A DNA stretch of 64,000 nt from Bacteroidales bacterium (lineage in GTDB: Bacteria > Bacteroidota > Bacteroidia > Bacteroidales > F082), in the NCBI GenBank assembly GCA_017477425.1, contig JAFUVT010000024.1, positions 62,001 to 126,000 of the forward strand, written 5' to 3'. The notes below the pieces were generated by a model. That model was not told where the DNA came from. It searched no databases and saw nothing but the letters and a program-made list of their open reading frames with translations. Within the stretch, counting starts at the first letter, position 1. Every line of letters starts with the position of its first letter. The position numbers and the translations under genes were made by a program. Below, in pieces: positions 44,824 through 53,500 of the stretch.

Positions 44824-46275
44824 TCATGACCTCCATAAAGGGGCAAACAAGTCCCTGGCCGTCAGTTGACTGTGGGCGATGGACGAATGTGCGCCTCTTG
44901 CTATCCCCATTGGCGTTACGAAGGTGTGCACCACGCCATGGGTCACTTTGGTCATCTCCATGAACAGGTTCTTCCGCTCGTTCAGTTTTTGCTCGTATGC
45001 CTTTGTGATGACAAAGGGCGTTTCCGAGAATTTCATTTCCACAAGATGAATGATTTTGTCGGCACGCTTGATGATGAGGTCGACTTGCGCCCCTTTGCGT
45101 TCGTCGTCTTTTTGGGGGACAAAACGCCACGACGAAGCTTCTGTCGCCATTCCCGAGATGCCGAGTCCCTGCTTGATGTGTGGCAAATGACGCAGGCAGA
45201 CCTCCTCGAAAGTGAAACCTTGCCAAGCCTCGACGCTGCGGTCGGTGAAATGGTGCTGCCAATAATGCTCGTCGTGCGAACGGTTGCCTTCCACGAAACG
45301 GAAATAGAATAGGGTGTAGAAGTCGGACAACCGGTAGAGCGTTTGCTTGTTTTTGTTGCCAAATTGGGCATACGCCACGATGAAGTCGCAGCGGTCGAGG
45401 TTGTCGAGCATCTTGGTGAGGCCGCCGCCGCCAAATCCGGTGGCTTCTTCGATTTCTTTGCGCGTGAAGCCCTGTCGTTTGGTGGAGAGTAGCTTGACGA
45501 TGGTGATATAACGGTCGGCTTTGTTGAAGAGGGCGTTATAAAGTTCGTTGAACTCGTTGCTCAGGTCGCCGCCAGGGCGAAACACCAGCATGTCGACGTT
45601 TTCGGGCAGGCTAAGGTAAGGTCGCAGCAAGCTGAGGTAATAGGGTACTCCGCCGAATAGCATGTAGCATTGGAGGATTTGGTAGTCGTTCCAGTCGAAC
45701 CCGTGTTCGCGGAGATAGGTCTTACATTCGTTCAAGTAGAAGGGGCGGAGGTAGATGCGGTGGGTGATGCGGTTGTGAAGCCCGCCTTGGTTGTCCTCGA
45801 TCTTGTCTTTCATCCAGCTCGTCGCGCTTCCGCAGGCCACCAGCACGATGTCGTCGCGTTGTTGCACCCAATTGGACCAGAAGTATTCCAATTCGTCCAC
45901 GAACTCGCTGCCTTGCGTATCAATCCAAGGCATCTCGTCGAAGAACAGCACTTTGCGATTGTCGGTGCATTGCTCCAAGTAGGCCTCAAGTTGCAAGAAG
46001 GCCTCGTGCCAGTGGGTGAGTTGGGGCAGGTCGTCTTTTCCCGAATAGCGGACGAGCATTTCGCGGAAGTTCTGTAGTTGCACGCTCTTTTTCTGCCGAT
46101 GGGCTCCCACATAGTAAAAGCTATAGCGGTCGTTGAAGAAGCGGCGCACGAGGAAGGTCTTTCCCACTCTGCGACGGCCATATAGGACGACCAACTCGGA
46201 GCGGTTCGACTCCAAGGCCCATTTGAGTTCCTCACATTCCCGCTCGCGTCCGATGAGTCTTTCAGGGTTTTCCAT
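44824..46275 (-). CDS. AAA ATPase with DUF234-type C-terminal domain (cassette 3)
   Basis: 483 residues from the ATG at 46275 (MENPERLIGRERE); an ATG 36 bp upstream is less likely. Walker A YGRRRVGKT (about residues 32-40), Walker B VLFFDEMPWID, sensor VACGSATSWM. The middle holds a winged helix (FTRKEIEEATGFGGGGLTKMLDNL). The C-terminus has AQVDLIIKRADKIIHLVEMKFSE, a D...ExK arrangement like PD-(D/E)XK nucleases. This is the archaeal-type ATPase_2/DUF234 architecture, multi-copy in Bacteroidales. Its promoter is at 46301-46308. It is framed by long direct repeats. Function unknown. Confidence 0.88.
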   Translation of the reverse strand: MENPERLIGRERECEELKWALESNRSELVVLYGRRRVGKTFLVRRFFNDRYSFYYVGAHRQKKSVQLQNFREMLVRYSGKDDLPQLTHWHEAFLQLEAYLEQCTDNRKVLFFDEMPWIDTQGSEFVDELEYFWSNWVQQRDDIVLVACGSATSWMKDKIEDNQGGLHNRITHRIYLRPFYLNECKTYLREHGFDWNDYQILQCYMLFGGVPYYLSLLRPYLSLPENVDMLVFRPGGDLSNEFNELYNALFNKADRYITIVKLLSTKRQGFTRKEIEEATGFGGGGLTKMLDNLDRCDFIVAYAQFGNKNKQTLYRLSDFYTLFYFRFVEGNRSHDEHYWQHHFTDRSVEAWQGFTFEEVCLRHLPHIKQGLGISGMATEASSWRFVPQKDDERKGAQVDLIIKRADKIIHLVEMKFSETPFVITKAYEQKLNERKNLFMEMTKVTHGVVHTFVTPMGIARGAHSSIAHSQLTARDLFAPLWRS

Positions 46276-46300
46276 TTTGTCCGATTCATTAATGATGCCG

Positions 46301-46308
46301 CAAAGATA
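46301..46308 (-). promoter_or_regulatory. -7 box of ATPase cassette 3
   Basis: TATCTTTG on the minus strand, 25 nt before the start codon; the right 76-bp repeat begins about 26 bp upstream. Confidence 0.6.
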
Positions 46309-46334
46309 CACTTTCTTTTCGATATGGCAACTGA

Positions 46335-46410
46335 TTTTCGTCCAAAAGTAGGTAAAAAAACATAGATTTGGACAAAAGTTGATTGATTTTTGTCCAAAAG
46401 TGGGTAAAAA
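46335..46410. repeat. Right 76-bp direct repeat flanking ATPase cassette 3
   Basis: Partner of 44722-44797. It sits just upstream of the ATPase promoter and contains GGACAAAA...TTTTTGTCC as an inverted pair (8-bp arms). Confidence 0.9.
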
Positions 46411-46492
46411 CCATGGCCTATTCTTGCCGTTTCCAAAATTATTCGTATTATTGCACTTTCAAAGAAAATGATAATCCCAAAAATAGGATAAT

Positions 46493-46951
46493 ATGATACT
46501 CGTGAAACAAGTTGGCGTCTACGTCAACATTCTGAATTGCAGACTCAAGAAGTACCTCGCCGAGGTCTTCAAGAAGAATGGCGTCAACCTGACGGGCGAA
46601 CAATACCTCGTCATGGACACGCTGTGGAACGAAGGCACACTCACCCAGCAGGCCATCGCCTTCATCATCCAGAAAGACAAGAACTCGGTGACGCAGTTCA
46701 TCGACAACCTGGAGAAAAAAGGCCTCGTGACACGCTCCGTCTCGAAGGACGACCGCCGCGTCAACAACATCGTGGTCACCGAGGAAGGCATGGCCCTCAA
46801 GGACTCCACCAAGCAACTGGCCATCGAGACGATGGAGAAAGCTATCAAGGGCATCTCCGACGAGGACTTGCTGACTTTTGTCGCCGTGCTGAAGAAGGTC
46901 TGTGCCAACATCAGCGACTTCGGGAAAAACGCCGAAGAACTGGAACTTTGA
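46493..46951 (+). CDS. MarR-family transcriptional regulator
   Basis: 152 residues, winged-helix MarR fold: LTGEQYLVMDTLWNEGTLTQQAIAFIIQKDKNSVTQFIDNLEKKGLVTRSVSKDDRRVNNIVVTEEG, with the recognition helix and wing (DDRR) easily seen. It has no other domain. It lies upstream of the VTC operon in the same direction, with a palindrome and promoter between (47000-47033), so it could regulate that operon or itself. This is inference. Confidence 0.9.
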   Translation: MILVKQVGVYVNILNCRLKKYLAEVFKKNGVNLTGEQYLVMDTLWNEGTLTQQAIAFIIQKDKNSVTQFIDNLEKKGLVTRSVSKDDRRVNNIVVTEEGMALKDSTKQLAIETMEKAIKGISDEDLLTFVAVLKKVCANISDFGKNAEELEL

Positions 46952-46999
46952 GGCATTTTTGCCTGGTTTTTCGCCAATTGGCATAATAATTGAAGCAAA

Positions 47000-47033
47000 A
47001 TTTCCGTATGGAAATATGGAATTTTTATCTTTG
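47000..47033 (+). promoter_or_regulatory. Promoter of the VTC operon with an upstream palindrome
   Basis: TATCTTTG at 47026-47033 is the -7 box. ATTTCC-GTAT-GGAAAT at 47000-47015 is a perfect 6-bp-arm palindrome covering the -33 region, a plausible operator, for example for the MarR protein encoded 50 bp upstream. Confidence 0.55.
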
Positions 47034-47054
47034 CACCCCTAAAATTTCAATGAA

Positions 47055-47765
47055 ATGAATAAGATAACAAAGTTTTTCCTGGCTTTCTTGGCGCTTTCGT
47101 TGCTCGTGTCGTGCAACAAAAACGAGGGCAAAGGCGGCACGGGCACCATACAAGGTCTCGTGAAGCTGGTGCACCATCCCGACGACGACTTCAACCTGCC
47201 TTCCGACACGATGGCGGCGGCCAAGACGGACGTCTTCCTCGTCTATGGCGACGACGCCTACTTCGGTGACGACGTGGAGACTGGTGCCGACGGCATGTAT
47301 CAGTTTGAATATTTGACGCCGGGCGACTATACCGTGTATGCCTATTCCACGCTGCCTTCGGGCGAGAAGGTTGCCGTCAGCGAGCCAGTGAGTCTGGCCC
47401 GTGGCGCGGTGGCACAGGTGCCGACGATCTACATCCACGACGGCAAGGCCTATGGCACTTCCATCGTGAAAGGCCGCGTATGGGCTTCCTATTACCACAA
47501 CGGCAGCTGGCGCGGCGAAGGCTGGGCCTACGAGCATCGCGTCTACATCCGCCGCGTGGGCGACGACATTCCTTTTGACGACACCCGCGTGGGTCCCGAC
47601 GGCTATTTCGCCTTCCAAAAACTGCAACCTGGCAGCTATGAGGTTTATACTGTGACCGAAAACATCGATGAGGTCCCAGAATTCCTTTTCCAGACCATTC
47701 AGGTGGACGAGGCAGGGCAGATTTACAATTTTGAAGAACAATTTGAAGTAATAATCAATGTTTAA
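47055..47765 (+). CDS. Lipoprotein with carboxypeptidase-regulatory-like beta domains
   Basis: 236 residues with lipoprotein signal (MNKITKFFLAFLALSLLVSC). Two beta-sandwich repeats of the carboxypeptidase-regulatory/CnaB kind: GTIQGLVKLVHHPDDDF ... GADGMYQFEYLTPGDYTVYAYS, and SIVKGRVWASYYHNG ... GPDGYFAFQKLQPGSYEVYTV. It is probably anchored on the outer-membrane periplasmic or surface face. First gene of a five-gene operon (to 50386) that includes the VTC domain protein. Role in that system unknown. Confidence 0.8.
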   Translation: MNKITKFFLAFLALSLLVSCNKNEGKGGTGTIQGLVKLVHHPDDDFNLPSDTMAAAKTDVFLVYGDDAYFGDDVETGADGMYQFEYLTPGDYTVYAYSTLPSGEKVAVSEPVSLARGAVAQVPTIYIHDGKAYGTSIVKGRVWASYYHNGSWRGEGWAYEHRVYIRRVGDDIPFDDTRVGPDGYFAFQKLQPGSYEVYTVTENIDEVPEFLFQTIQVDEAGQIYNFEEQFEVIINV

Positions 47766-47775
47766 AATACTGAAT

Positions 47776-48204
47776 ATGAAACGTTTAGTAATTATCTTGG
47801 CCTTTTTGGCCATCAGTTTTGGAACGTTTGCCCAGTCTGTTTCGGAGAACACCATCACCAAGCGTGAGAACCGCAAAGGCATGGTGTTGAAGGAATGGAA
47901 CACGGCAGCGGGCGACAAGCGCGCTTTCCTCGACCGCGTGACGACCTACGACGAGTATGGCCGCAAAATTGAGGAGATCGAATACGCCAGCTATGGCCAG
48001 AAATGGCGCGTGGTGAGCGAATATCCCAAAAACAGCGACATCACCGCCAAGGTGGTGCGCGAAATCGAGTACAACGACCGCGACAAGGTGGTGCGCATCC
48101 GCAAGTTCGAGTATGACGCGGAAGGCTCCAAGGTGAAGCAACTCAACTACTACCCGAACGGCAAGCTCGAGTCGGTGAAGACCTTCGAATACGTCCCCAA
48201 ATAA
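47776..48204 (+). CDS. Secreted protein with YDEYGR-type repeats
   Basis: 142 residues from the ATG at 47776 with signal peptide (MKRLVIILAFLAISFGTFAQ); an ATG at 47758 overlaps the previous stop and gives a poorer signal. The mature part has short beta-hairpin units of the antitoxin YwqK/MORN kind (RVTTYDEYGRKIEEIEY, REIEYNDRDKVVRIRKFEYDAEG, LNYYPNGKLESVKTFEY). No enzymatic motif. It is co-transcribed with the VTC gene 6 bp downstream. Function unknown. Confidence 0.72.
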   Translation: MKRLVIILAFLAISFGTFAQSVSENTITKRENRKGMVLKEWNTAAGDKRAFLDRVTTYDEYGRKIEEIEYASYGQKWRVVSEYPKNSDITAKVVREIEYNDRDKVVRIRKFEYDAEGSKVKQLNYYPNGKLESVKTFEYVPK

Positions 48205-48210
48205 GCCATC

Positions 48211-48969
48211 GTGGAAGACATCCTCGGCATAGTGCAAAGCATGAAGTCCATCTCGCTCGATGAGATGAGTGGCGTCAAGCTGATGAACCGCATCGACACC
48301 AAATACCTGGTGACGGAGACACAATTGCGCGACATCCTGCTCGGCATCCACGAGTCGTATTATGCCCAAGAGGTGGAGGGCAACCGCCTGTCGCCTTACA
48401 GCACGGTGTACTATGATACGCCTGAGCTGACGATGTACCGTATTCACCACGACCGTCATTTGGTGCGCGACAAGGTGCGTGTGCGTACCTACGTCGATTC
48501 CAACCTGACCTTTTGCGAGGTGAAACACAAGAACAACAAAGGCCGTACAAAGAAGAAACGCATCGAGGTGGAGCCTATTCCCAACATCATCGACAACCCC
48601 GAGGCGGCGGCGTTCTTGGCCGAGAAGCAGCCTTATCCCGTCAACTCGCTGAGCCCACATTTGGTCACCATCTTCGACCGTTTCACCTTGGTGAACTACG
48701 ACAAGACCGAGCGCCTCACCATCGACTGCAACTTGCACTTCGAGAACCTTCGCAATGGCAACACTGCCACGATGGCCCCGCTCGCGGTGATGGAGCTCAA
48801 GCAAGACGGTCGCACCCATTCGTTGCTGAAAGACGTGCTGCTGGACCTCAGGATCCGACCCTACAAAATCAGTAAATACTGCATCGGTACCTGCCTGACG
48901 CAGCCCGACGTGAAGCAGAATCGGTTCAAGAAGAAATTAAGAAGAATAGAAAAATTGAAATTACAATAA
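48211..48969 (+). CDS. VTC-domain polyphosphate polymerase-like protein
   Basis: 252 residues starting at a GTG (48211); ATG at 48241 is an alternative. The VTC triphosphate-tunnel fold is shown by NRIDTKYLV, DKVRVRTYVDS, FCEVKHKNNKGRTKKKRIEVE and MELKQDGRTHSLLKDVLLDLRIRPYKISKYCIG. The paired basic and acidic residues (R-x-R, E-x-K) are those of the catalytic tunnel in the yeast Vtc4 polyphosphate polymerase. It probably makes or handles polyphosphate from nucleotide triphosphate. It is followed after 11 bp by DUF4956, a common partner of VTC genes. Confidence 0.85.
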   Translation: MEDILGIVQSMKSISLDEMSGVKLMNRIDTKYLVTETQLRDILLGIHESYYAQEVEGNRLSPYSTVYYDTPELTMYRIHHDRHLVRDKVRVRTYVDSNLTFCEVKHKNNKGRTKKKRIEVEPIPNIIDNPEAAAFLAEKQPYPVNSLSPHLVTIFDRFTLVNYDKTERLTIDCNLHFENLRNGNTATMAPLAVMELKQDGRTHSLLKDVLLDLRIRPYKISKYCIGTCLTQPDVKQNRFKKKLRRIEKLKLQ

Positions 48970-48980
48970 AACCAAGCAAT

Positions 48981-49709
48981 ATGTTATTCCTACAAGCCAA
49001 CTTACAGGACTTCGATCCTGACATTGCCCGCGAATTCGGCGGCGGCGCCTCAGGCCTTGACTTCCTCGGCGTACCGCTCTTCGATGCCCAAAGCCTTTGG
49101 ATGACCTTGATCCGTTTCGTGTTCAACTTCGTCGTCTGCTGGGCCATCATCCATTTCTTCTACTACAAGAAGGCCAACCGCAAGGACTATTACTTCACCT
49201 TCATCATGTTTGCCGTGGTCATCTTCCTCATCATCTCGCTGATGGACAACATGAAGATGAACATTGCCTATGCCTTGGGTCTCTTCGCCATCTTCGGTAT
49301 GATACGATACCGAACGGAGACCATCAAGATCCGCGAGATGACCTACCTCTTCGTGGTGATGGGTCTGAGCATCGTCAACGGTATGGCGCTGTCGACGAGC
49401 TATTCGGAACTTATCTTGGTCAACCTGTTGATTGTGTTGATCATCTGGCTGCTCGACGGTACCAAGCTGCTGAAGCACACGGCCACGAAGATTATCCTTT
49501 ACGACCGCATCGAGAACACCAAACACGGCAAGGAAGACGACCTGAAAGCCGACCTCATCGAACGCACGGGTCTGGATATCAGCAAAGTGGAGGTGGGGCA
49601 TATCGACTATTTGCGCGATGTGGCCTTCGTCAAGGTGTATTACACGCCTATTGACGGCGAGGTGAATACGATTGACACGATTACGAAGCTGAAGAACTTT
49701 GAAGAATAG
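48981..49709 (+). CDS. DUF4956 membrane protein
   Basis: 242 residues with about four transmembrane helices (LIRFVFNFVVCWAIIHFFYY, YYFTFIMFAVVIFLIISLM, IAYALGLFAIFGMIRY, LILVNLLIVLIIWLL) and a cytoplasmic C-terminal domain (IERTGLDISKVEVGHIDYLRDVAFVKVYYT) of ferredoxin-like appearance. The MIRYRTETIKIREMTYLF segment is typical of the family. DUF4956 genes regularly accompany VTC genes; a role in polyphosphate export or anchoring has been suggested from that pairing but is not shown here. Confidence 0.85.
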   Translation: MLFLQANLQDFDPDIAREFGGGASGLDFLGVPLFDAQSLWMTLIRFVFNFVVCWAIIHFFYYKKANRKDYYFTFIMFAVVIFLIISLMDNMKMNIAYALGLFAIFGMIRYRTETIKIREMTYLFVVMGLSIVNGMALSTSYSELILVNLLIVLIIWLLDGTKLLKHTATKIILYDRIENTKHGKEDDLKADLIERTGLDISKVEVGHIDYLRDVAFVKVYYTPIDGEVNTIDTITKLKNFEE

Positions 49710-50386
49710 TGAGAAAACTATTGCTCATAGGGTCTCTTGCACTTTCGGTGGGAGCTTTCGCCCAAAGCGAGCGGACCACCGATGTTGGTGGCATCGCCTC
49801 GGCTGAGCTTGAGGTAGGGCTGCCGGCTAACTTTGGTCTGTCGGTGGAGGAGGAGTTGCGCTTTGACCACAACGTCACCCATTTCGACCGCTGGCTCAAC
49901 TCGGTGGGCGTTGACTATACCTGTTGGCACGACCGCATGAACATTGGTCTCACCGCCGATTACATCCGTCGTTACAACGACGATGCCTATTACGAAAACC
50001 GGGGCCGTCTGGGGTTGCAGGTAACCTATACGGAGGAGTTTCGCCGCTTCAAGTTTCAGGTGCGGAGCAAGGCCATCGGCACGTTCTTCGATGAGCGCAC
50101 GGGCGAGCATCGCGTCAATCCGAGGCTCTATTGGCGCAACCGCCTGAAGGTGACCTACCAGCCGATGAACAGTCGCTTCAAGTATGCCCTCTCGACCGAG
50201 TTGTTTTGGCTCACCAACGACCCCAAGGGCAGCTTTGTCAATAACCTGCGCACCGTGGCCTCGGTGGAATACCGCCTTTCGCGCAGGCATTATTTGACTG
50301 CTTTCGCCCGTATGGACAACGACTTGCAGGTGAAAGAGCCTGTTGATCTGTACTACTTAGGTCTGACCTTCAAGGCAAAGTATTGA
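49709..50386 (+). CDS. DUF2490-type outer-membrane protein
   Basis: 225 residues with signal peptide (MRKLLLIGSLALSVGAFAQ; start is GTG overlapping the previous stop by one base). The body is an antiparallel barrel-like pattern: ELEVGLPANFGLSVEEELRFDHN, VGVDYTCWHDRMNIGLTADYIRR, RFKFQVRSKAIG, ending LYYLGLTFKAKY with an aromatic terminus. Last gene of the VTC operon. It could be an outer-membrane channel for the system; this is inference. Confidence 0.8.
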   Translation: MRKLLLIGSLALSVGAFAQSERTTDVGGIASAELEVGLPANFGLSVEEELRFDHNVTHFDRWLNSVGVDYTCWHDRMNIGLTADYIRRYNDDAYYENRGRLGLQVTYTEEFRRFKFQVRSKAIGTFFDERTGEHRVNPRLYWRNRLKVTYQPMNSRFKYALSTELFWLTNDPKGSFVNNLRTVASVEYRLSRRHYLTAFARMDNDLQVKEPVDLYYLGLTFKAKY

Positions 50387-50412
50387 GACCGTGTCTTTTG
50401 ACGCAATGACAT

Positions 50413-50449
50413 AAAAAAGTCGTTTTTCTTTGTGAAGAACGGCTTTTTT
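50413..50449 (+). terminator. Terminator of the VTC operon
   Basis: AAAAAAGTCGTTTTTC pairs with GAAGAACGGCTTTTTT, with two G-U pairs, around loop TTTGT. Confidence 0.85.
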
Positions 50450-50463
50450 TCAAACACGTTTCC

Positions 50464-50471
50464 TATCTTTG
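50464..50471 (+). promoter_or_regulatory. -7 box of the A2M gene
   Basis: TATCTTTG, 31 nt before the A2M start codon; it lies directly after the VTC-operon terminator. Confidence 0.55.
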
Positions 50472-50502
50472 TACTCTCGAAAACCAATAAAACTTTACCG
50501 AT

Positions 50503-53500
50503 ATGGATTCAAGAAAAAGAATGAAAAAAATCGGCGGTAGCATCTTGACTGTCACGATGTTGCTGCTCTGCTTCTTGCCAGGATGCGGCAAGAAGGAAAC
50601 GGAATCGGGACGGGGTACGATTACCGGAATGGGTGCCCGACGCATCGTGGAGCGTATCATCCCCGTTGACGACGCCCTGCTGCCTTTGATTGACTGTTAC
50701 ACCTCGGGTGCCATCGTCGAAGGCAACCCCATCGTGGTGCGCTTCAGCAATCCCGAGACGATGAAGGTGAAATACGGCGACCCAATCCCCGCCAAGGCCT
50801 TCTCTTTCAAGCCAGCACTGAAAGGCAAGGCTGTCTGGATTGACGAGAACACCGTCGGGTTCCAATACGACAACATCGACAAAGACCAGAACTACACCTG
50901 CCAATTCAAGGTGTCGGAGTTTGTGGATGTCAGCTCGGGCAACGACCTGGAGTTTGGCTTTGGCGTGCGCAGGCAGAACTTTAGCCTGGTCAGCGCCCAG
51001 CCGCTCTGCACCTCCAGCGACAAGATGGACTACATCCTGCGCGTGGCTTTTGCGACACCTGTCGGGGCCGACGAGGCCATCAAGTTGTTCGACGAGGCGT
51101 TCCGCAAGAACTATTCCGTCGAGGTGACCGATTTGGGCAACAACCTCTTCGATTTCGAACTGCAGGACTTGAAGCGCCAGAATGCCGAGACGAAACTGCA
51201 CGTCACCCTCGACGGCAAGGCGGTGGACTGCAAGACCAAGATGGAGCGCGACTTGACGCTGTATGCCAAGGATGCCTTCGAGCCGGTGTTGCTTGACGTC
51301 GACAAGTCGGCCAGCCAAGCCACCTTGTTCTTCTCGCAGCCGCTGAAAGAGAACCAGAACCTGGATGGTTTTGTGAGCTTCGACCAAAACAAATTAGGCT
51401 ACAAGGTTGACATTAAGGATAATAGGATGGACTTTTATTTCGACAAGAGCAACCTCTATGACTATCAGCTCAAGGAGATTGGCATGACCGTCGGCAGTGG
51501 CATCCGCGCCGCCAACGGGATGGTGCTGCAAGACGATTCCCACTTTGATTTCGACCTGACCGAGAACTTGCCCAAGGTGCGTTGGACCGACGATGGCGTC
51601 ATCATCCCTGATGTGGAAGAGACCACCGTCTATTTCGATGCCATCTGCCTTAACTCGGTGACACTGAGGATTGTGCGCATCTTTGATGAAAACATCCTCT
51701 CTTTCTTGCAGGACAACGAGTTGGACGAGACCTACGGTGTGCGCAAGGCGGGTCGTTTGGAGAAGAAGGTGCGGCTGGCCATCGACAACCCGTATGTCAA
51801 CCAGTGGAAGACGTTCCCCATCGTGCTTTCCGATTACATCAAGGTGGAGCCAGGCGCGATGTATCAGCTGAGCCTGAATTTCGGTCCCGCCGATTATGCG
51901 TTTGCCACAGATGAGATGGCGAATGCCGTCATTGACGACCCTGCCCGCGAGGACAGCTATTGGGACGGGAACCGCTACGATTACCGTGAATACCGCTATG
52001 ACGGTGATTGGGACGACCCCAACGGCTTCAGCTATTATAACTATGTGGAGGAGAAGAAGAACATCGTCGTCAGCGACCTCGCCGTGACGGCCAAGATGGG
52101 CCGCGACGATGTGGTGGACGTGCTGGTCTTTAACATCTCCGATGCCACGCCTGCCGCAGGTGCCAAGGTGACGGCCTACAACTTCCAAAAGCAGGAGCTG
52201 GCCCAAGGCACGACCGACGCCCAAGGGGGCGTGCAGCTGCAATGCGCCAACCGTCCTGCCTTTGTGGTGGCCACCGACAAGAAAGGCAGCAAGTCGGTGA
52301 TGAAGTTGAGCGATGGCAATGCGCTTTCCTACAGCCGTTTCGATGTGTCGGGCGAGCCTGTCGAGAAAGGTGTCTCCGCCTTCGCCTATTCCAACCGTGG
52401 CGTGTGGCGTCCGGGCGACGAGATGCAGCTCAACCTGATGCTCAACGACATGGAATCGGCTTTGCCCGAGGGCTATCCTGTCGTCCTCGAGGTGATTGAC
52501 GCTACCGGTCGTCTTTATGCCAAACAGGTGAATACCAAACCCGTGAATGACATCTATTGCTTCAGCGTTCCCACCCATGTCGCCGACGAAACCGGCCTTT
52601 GGACGGCGCGTTACAAGGTGGGCACGAGCACCATCACGCAAAACCTCCGCGTGGAGACCGTGAAGCCCAACCGTCTGGAAATCCAGTTCGACTTGCCCGA
52701 GGTGGTGAGCCTCAGCAAAAACGAACAGGTCAACCTCATGGCCCGTTGGCTCAACGGCATGAAGGCCAGTGGGTTGAAGGCAGAAGTCGATGTGAAGTTG
52801 CGCGGTGGCCAGACGACGTTTAAGAAGTTCAAGAACTATACCTTCGTCAATGAGACGCAAAGCTTCGAGCCTCGTGAGATGGCGCTCTTCAGCGGACAAC
52901 TCAACGCGGAGGGCGTGACCCATGTGGGCTTCGCTCCTTTGAAGGAGGTCTACGCCTCGCAGATGATGAACGGCACCTTCACGGTGAAGGTCTTCGAGCA
53001 GGGCGGTGACTTCAGCATCGCCTCGTTCAAGACCCAGCTCTCGCCCTACGAGCGTTATGTGGGCGTCGATTTGCCTGAGACCACCTCGAAATATGGCAGT
53101 TACTACGACACCAACAAGGATTGGAAGTTCAACATCGCCGTTGTCGATGAGGATGGCACGACCTGCAGGTCGTCGGTCACGCTCGACTACGCACTCTACA
53201 AGCTGGATTCCTATTGGTGGTGGTCGGGTGAGGACCTGAGCGACTTGCAACGCTATGCTTCTGGCACTTACAAGTCGTCGGTGAAGAGTGGCACGCTGAC
53301 CTGCAACGGCACGACTTCGGTCACCTTCAACATCCCTAATGACAAATGGGGCAGCTACCTCTTCGTCGTCAACGACAAGCAGGGCGGCAACATGTTTGCC
53401 AAGGTCATCACCTTCGACTGGGGCTATGGCCACTCGTCGTCGGCTTCGGGTGCTCCGGCGCAACTGTCGCTGAAGACCTCGGCCGAAAGCTATCAAGTGG

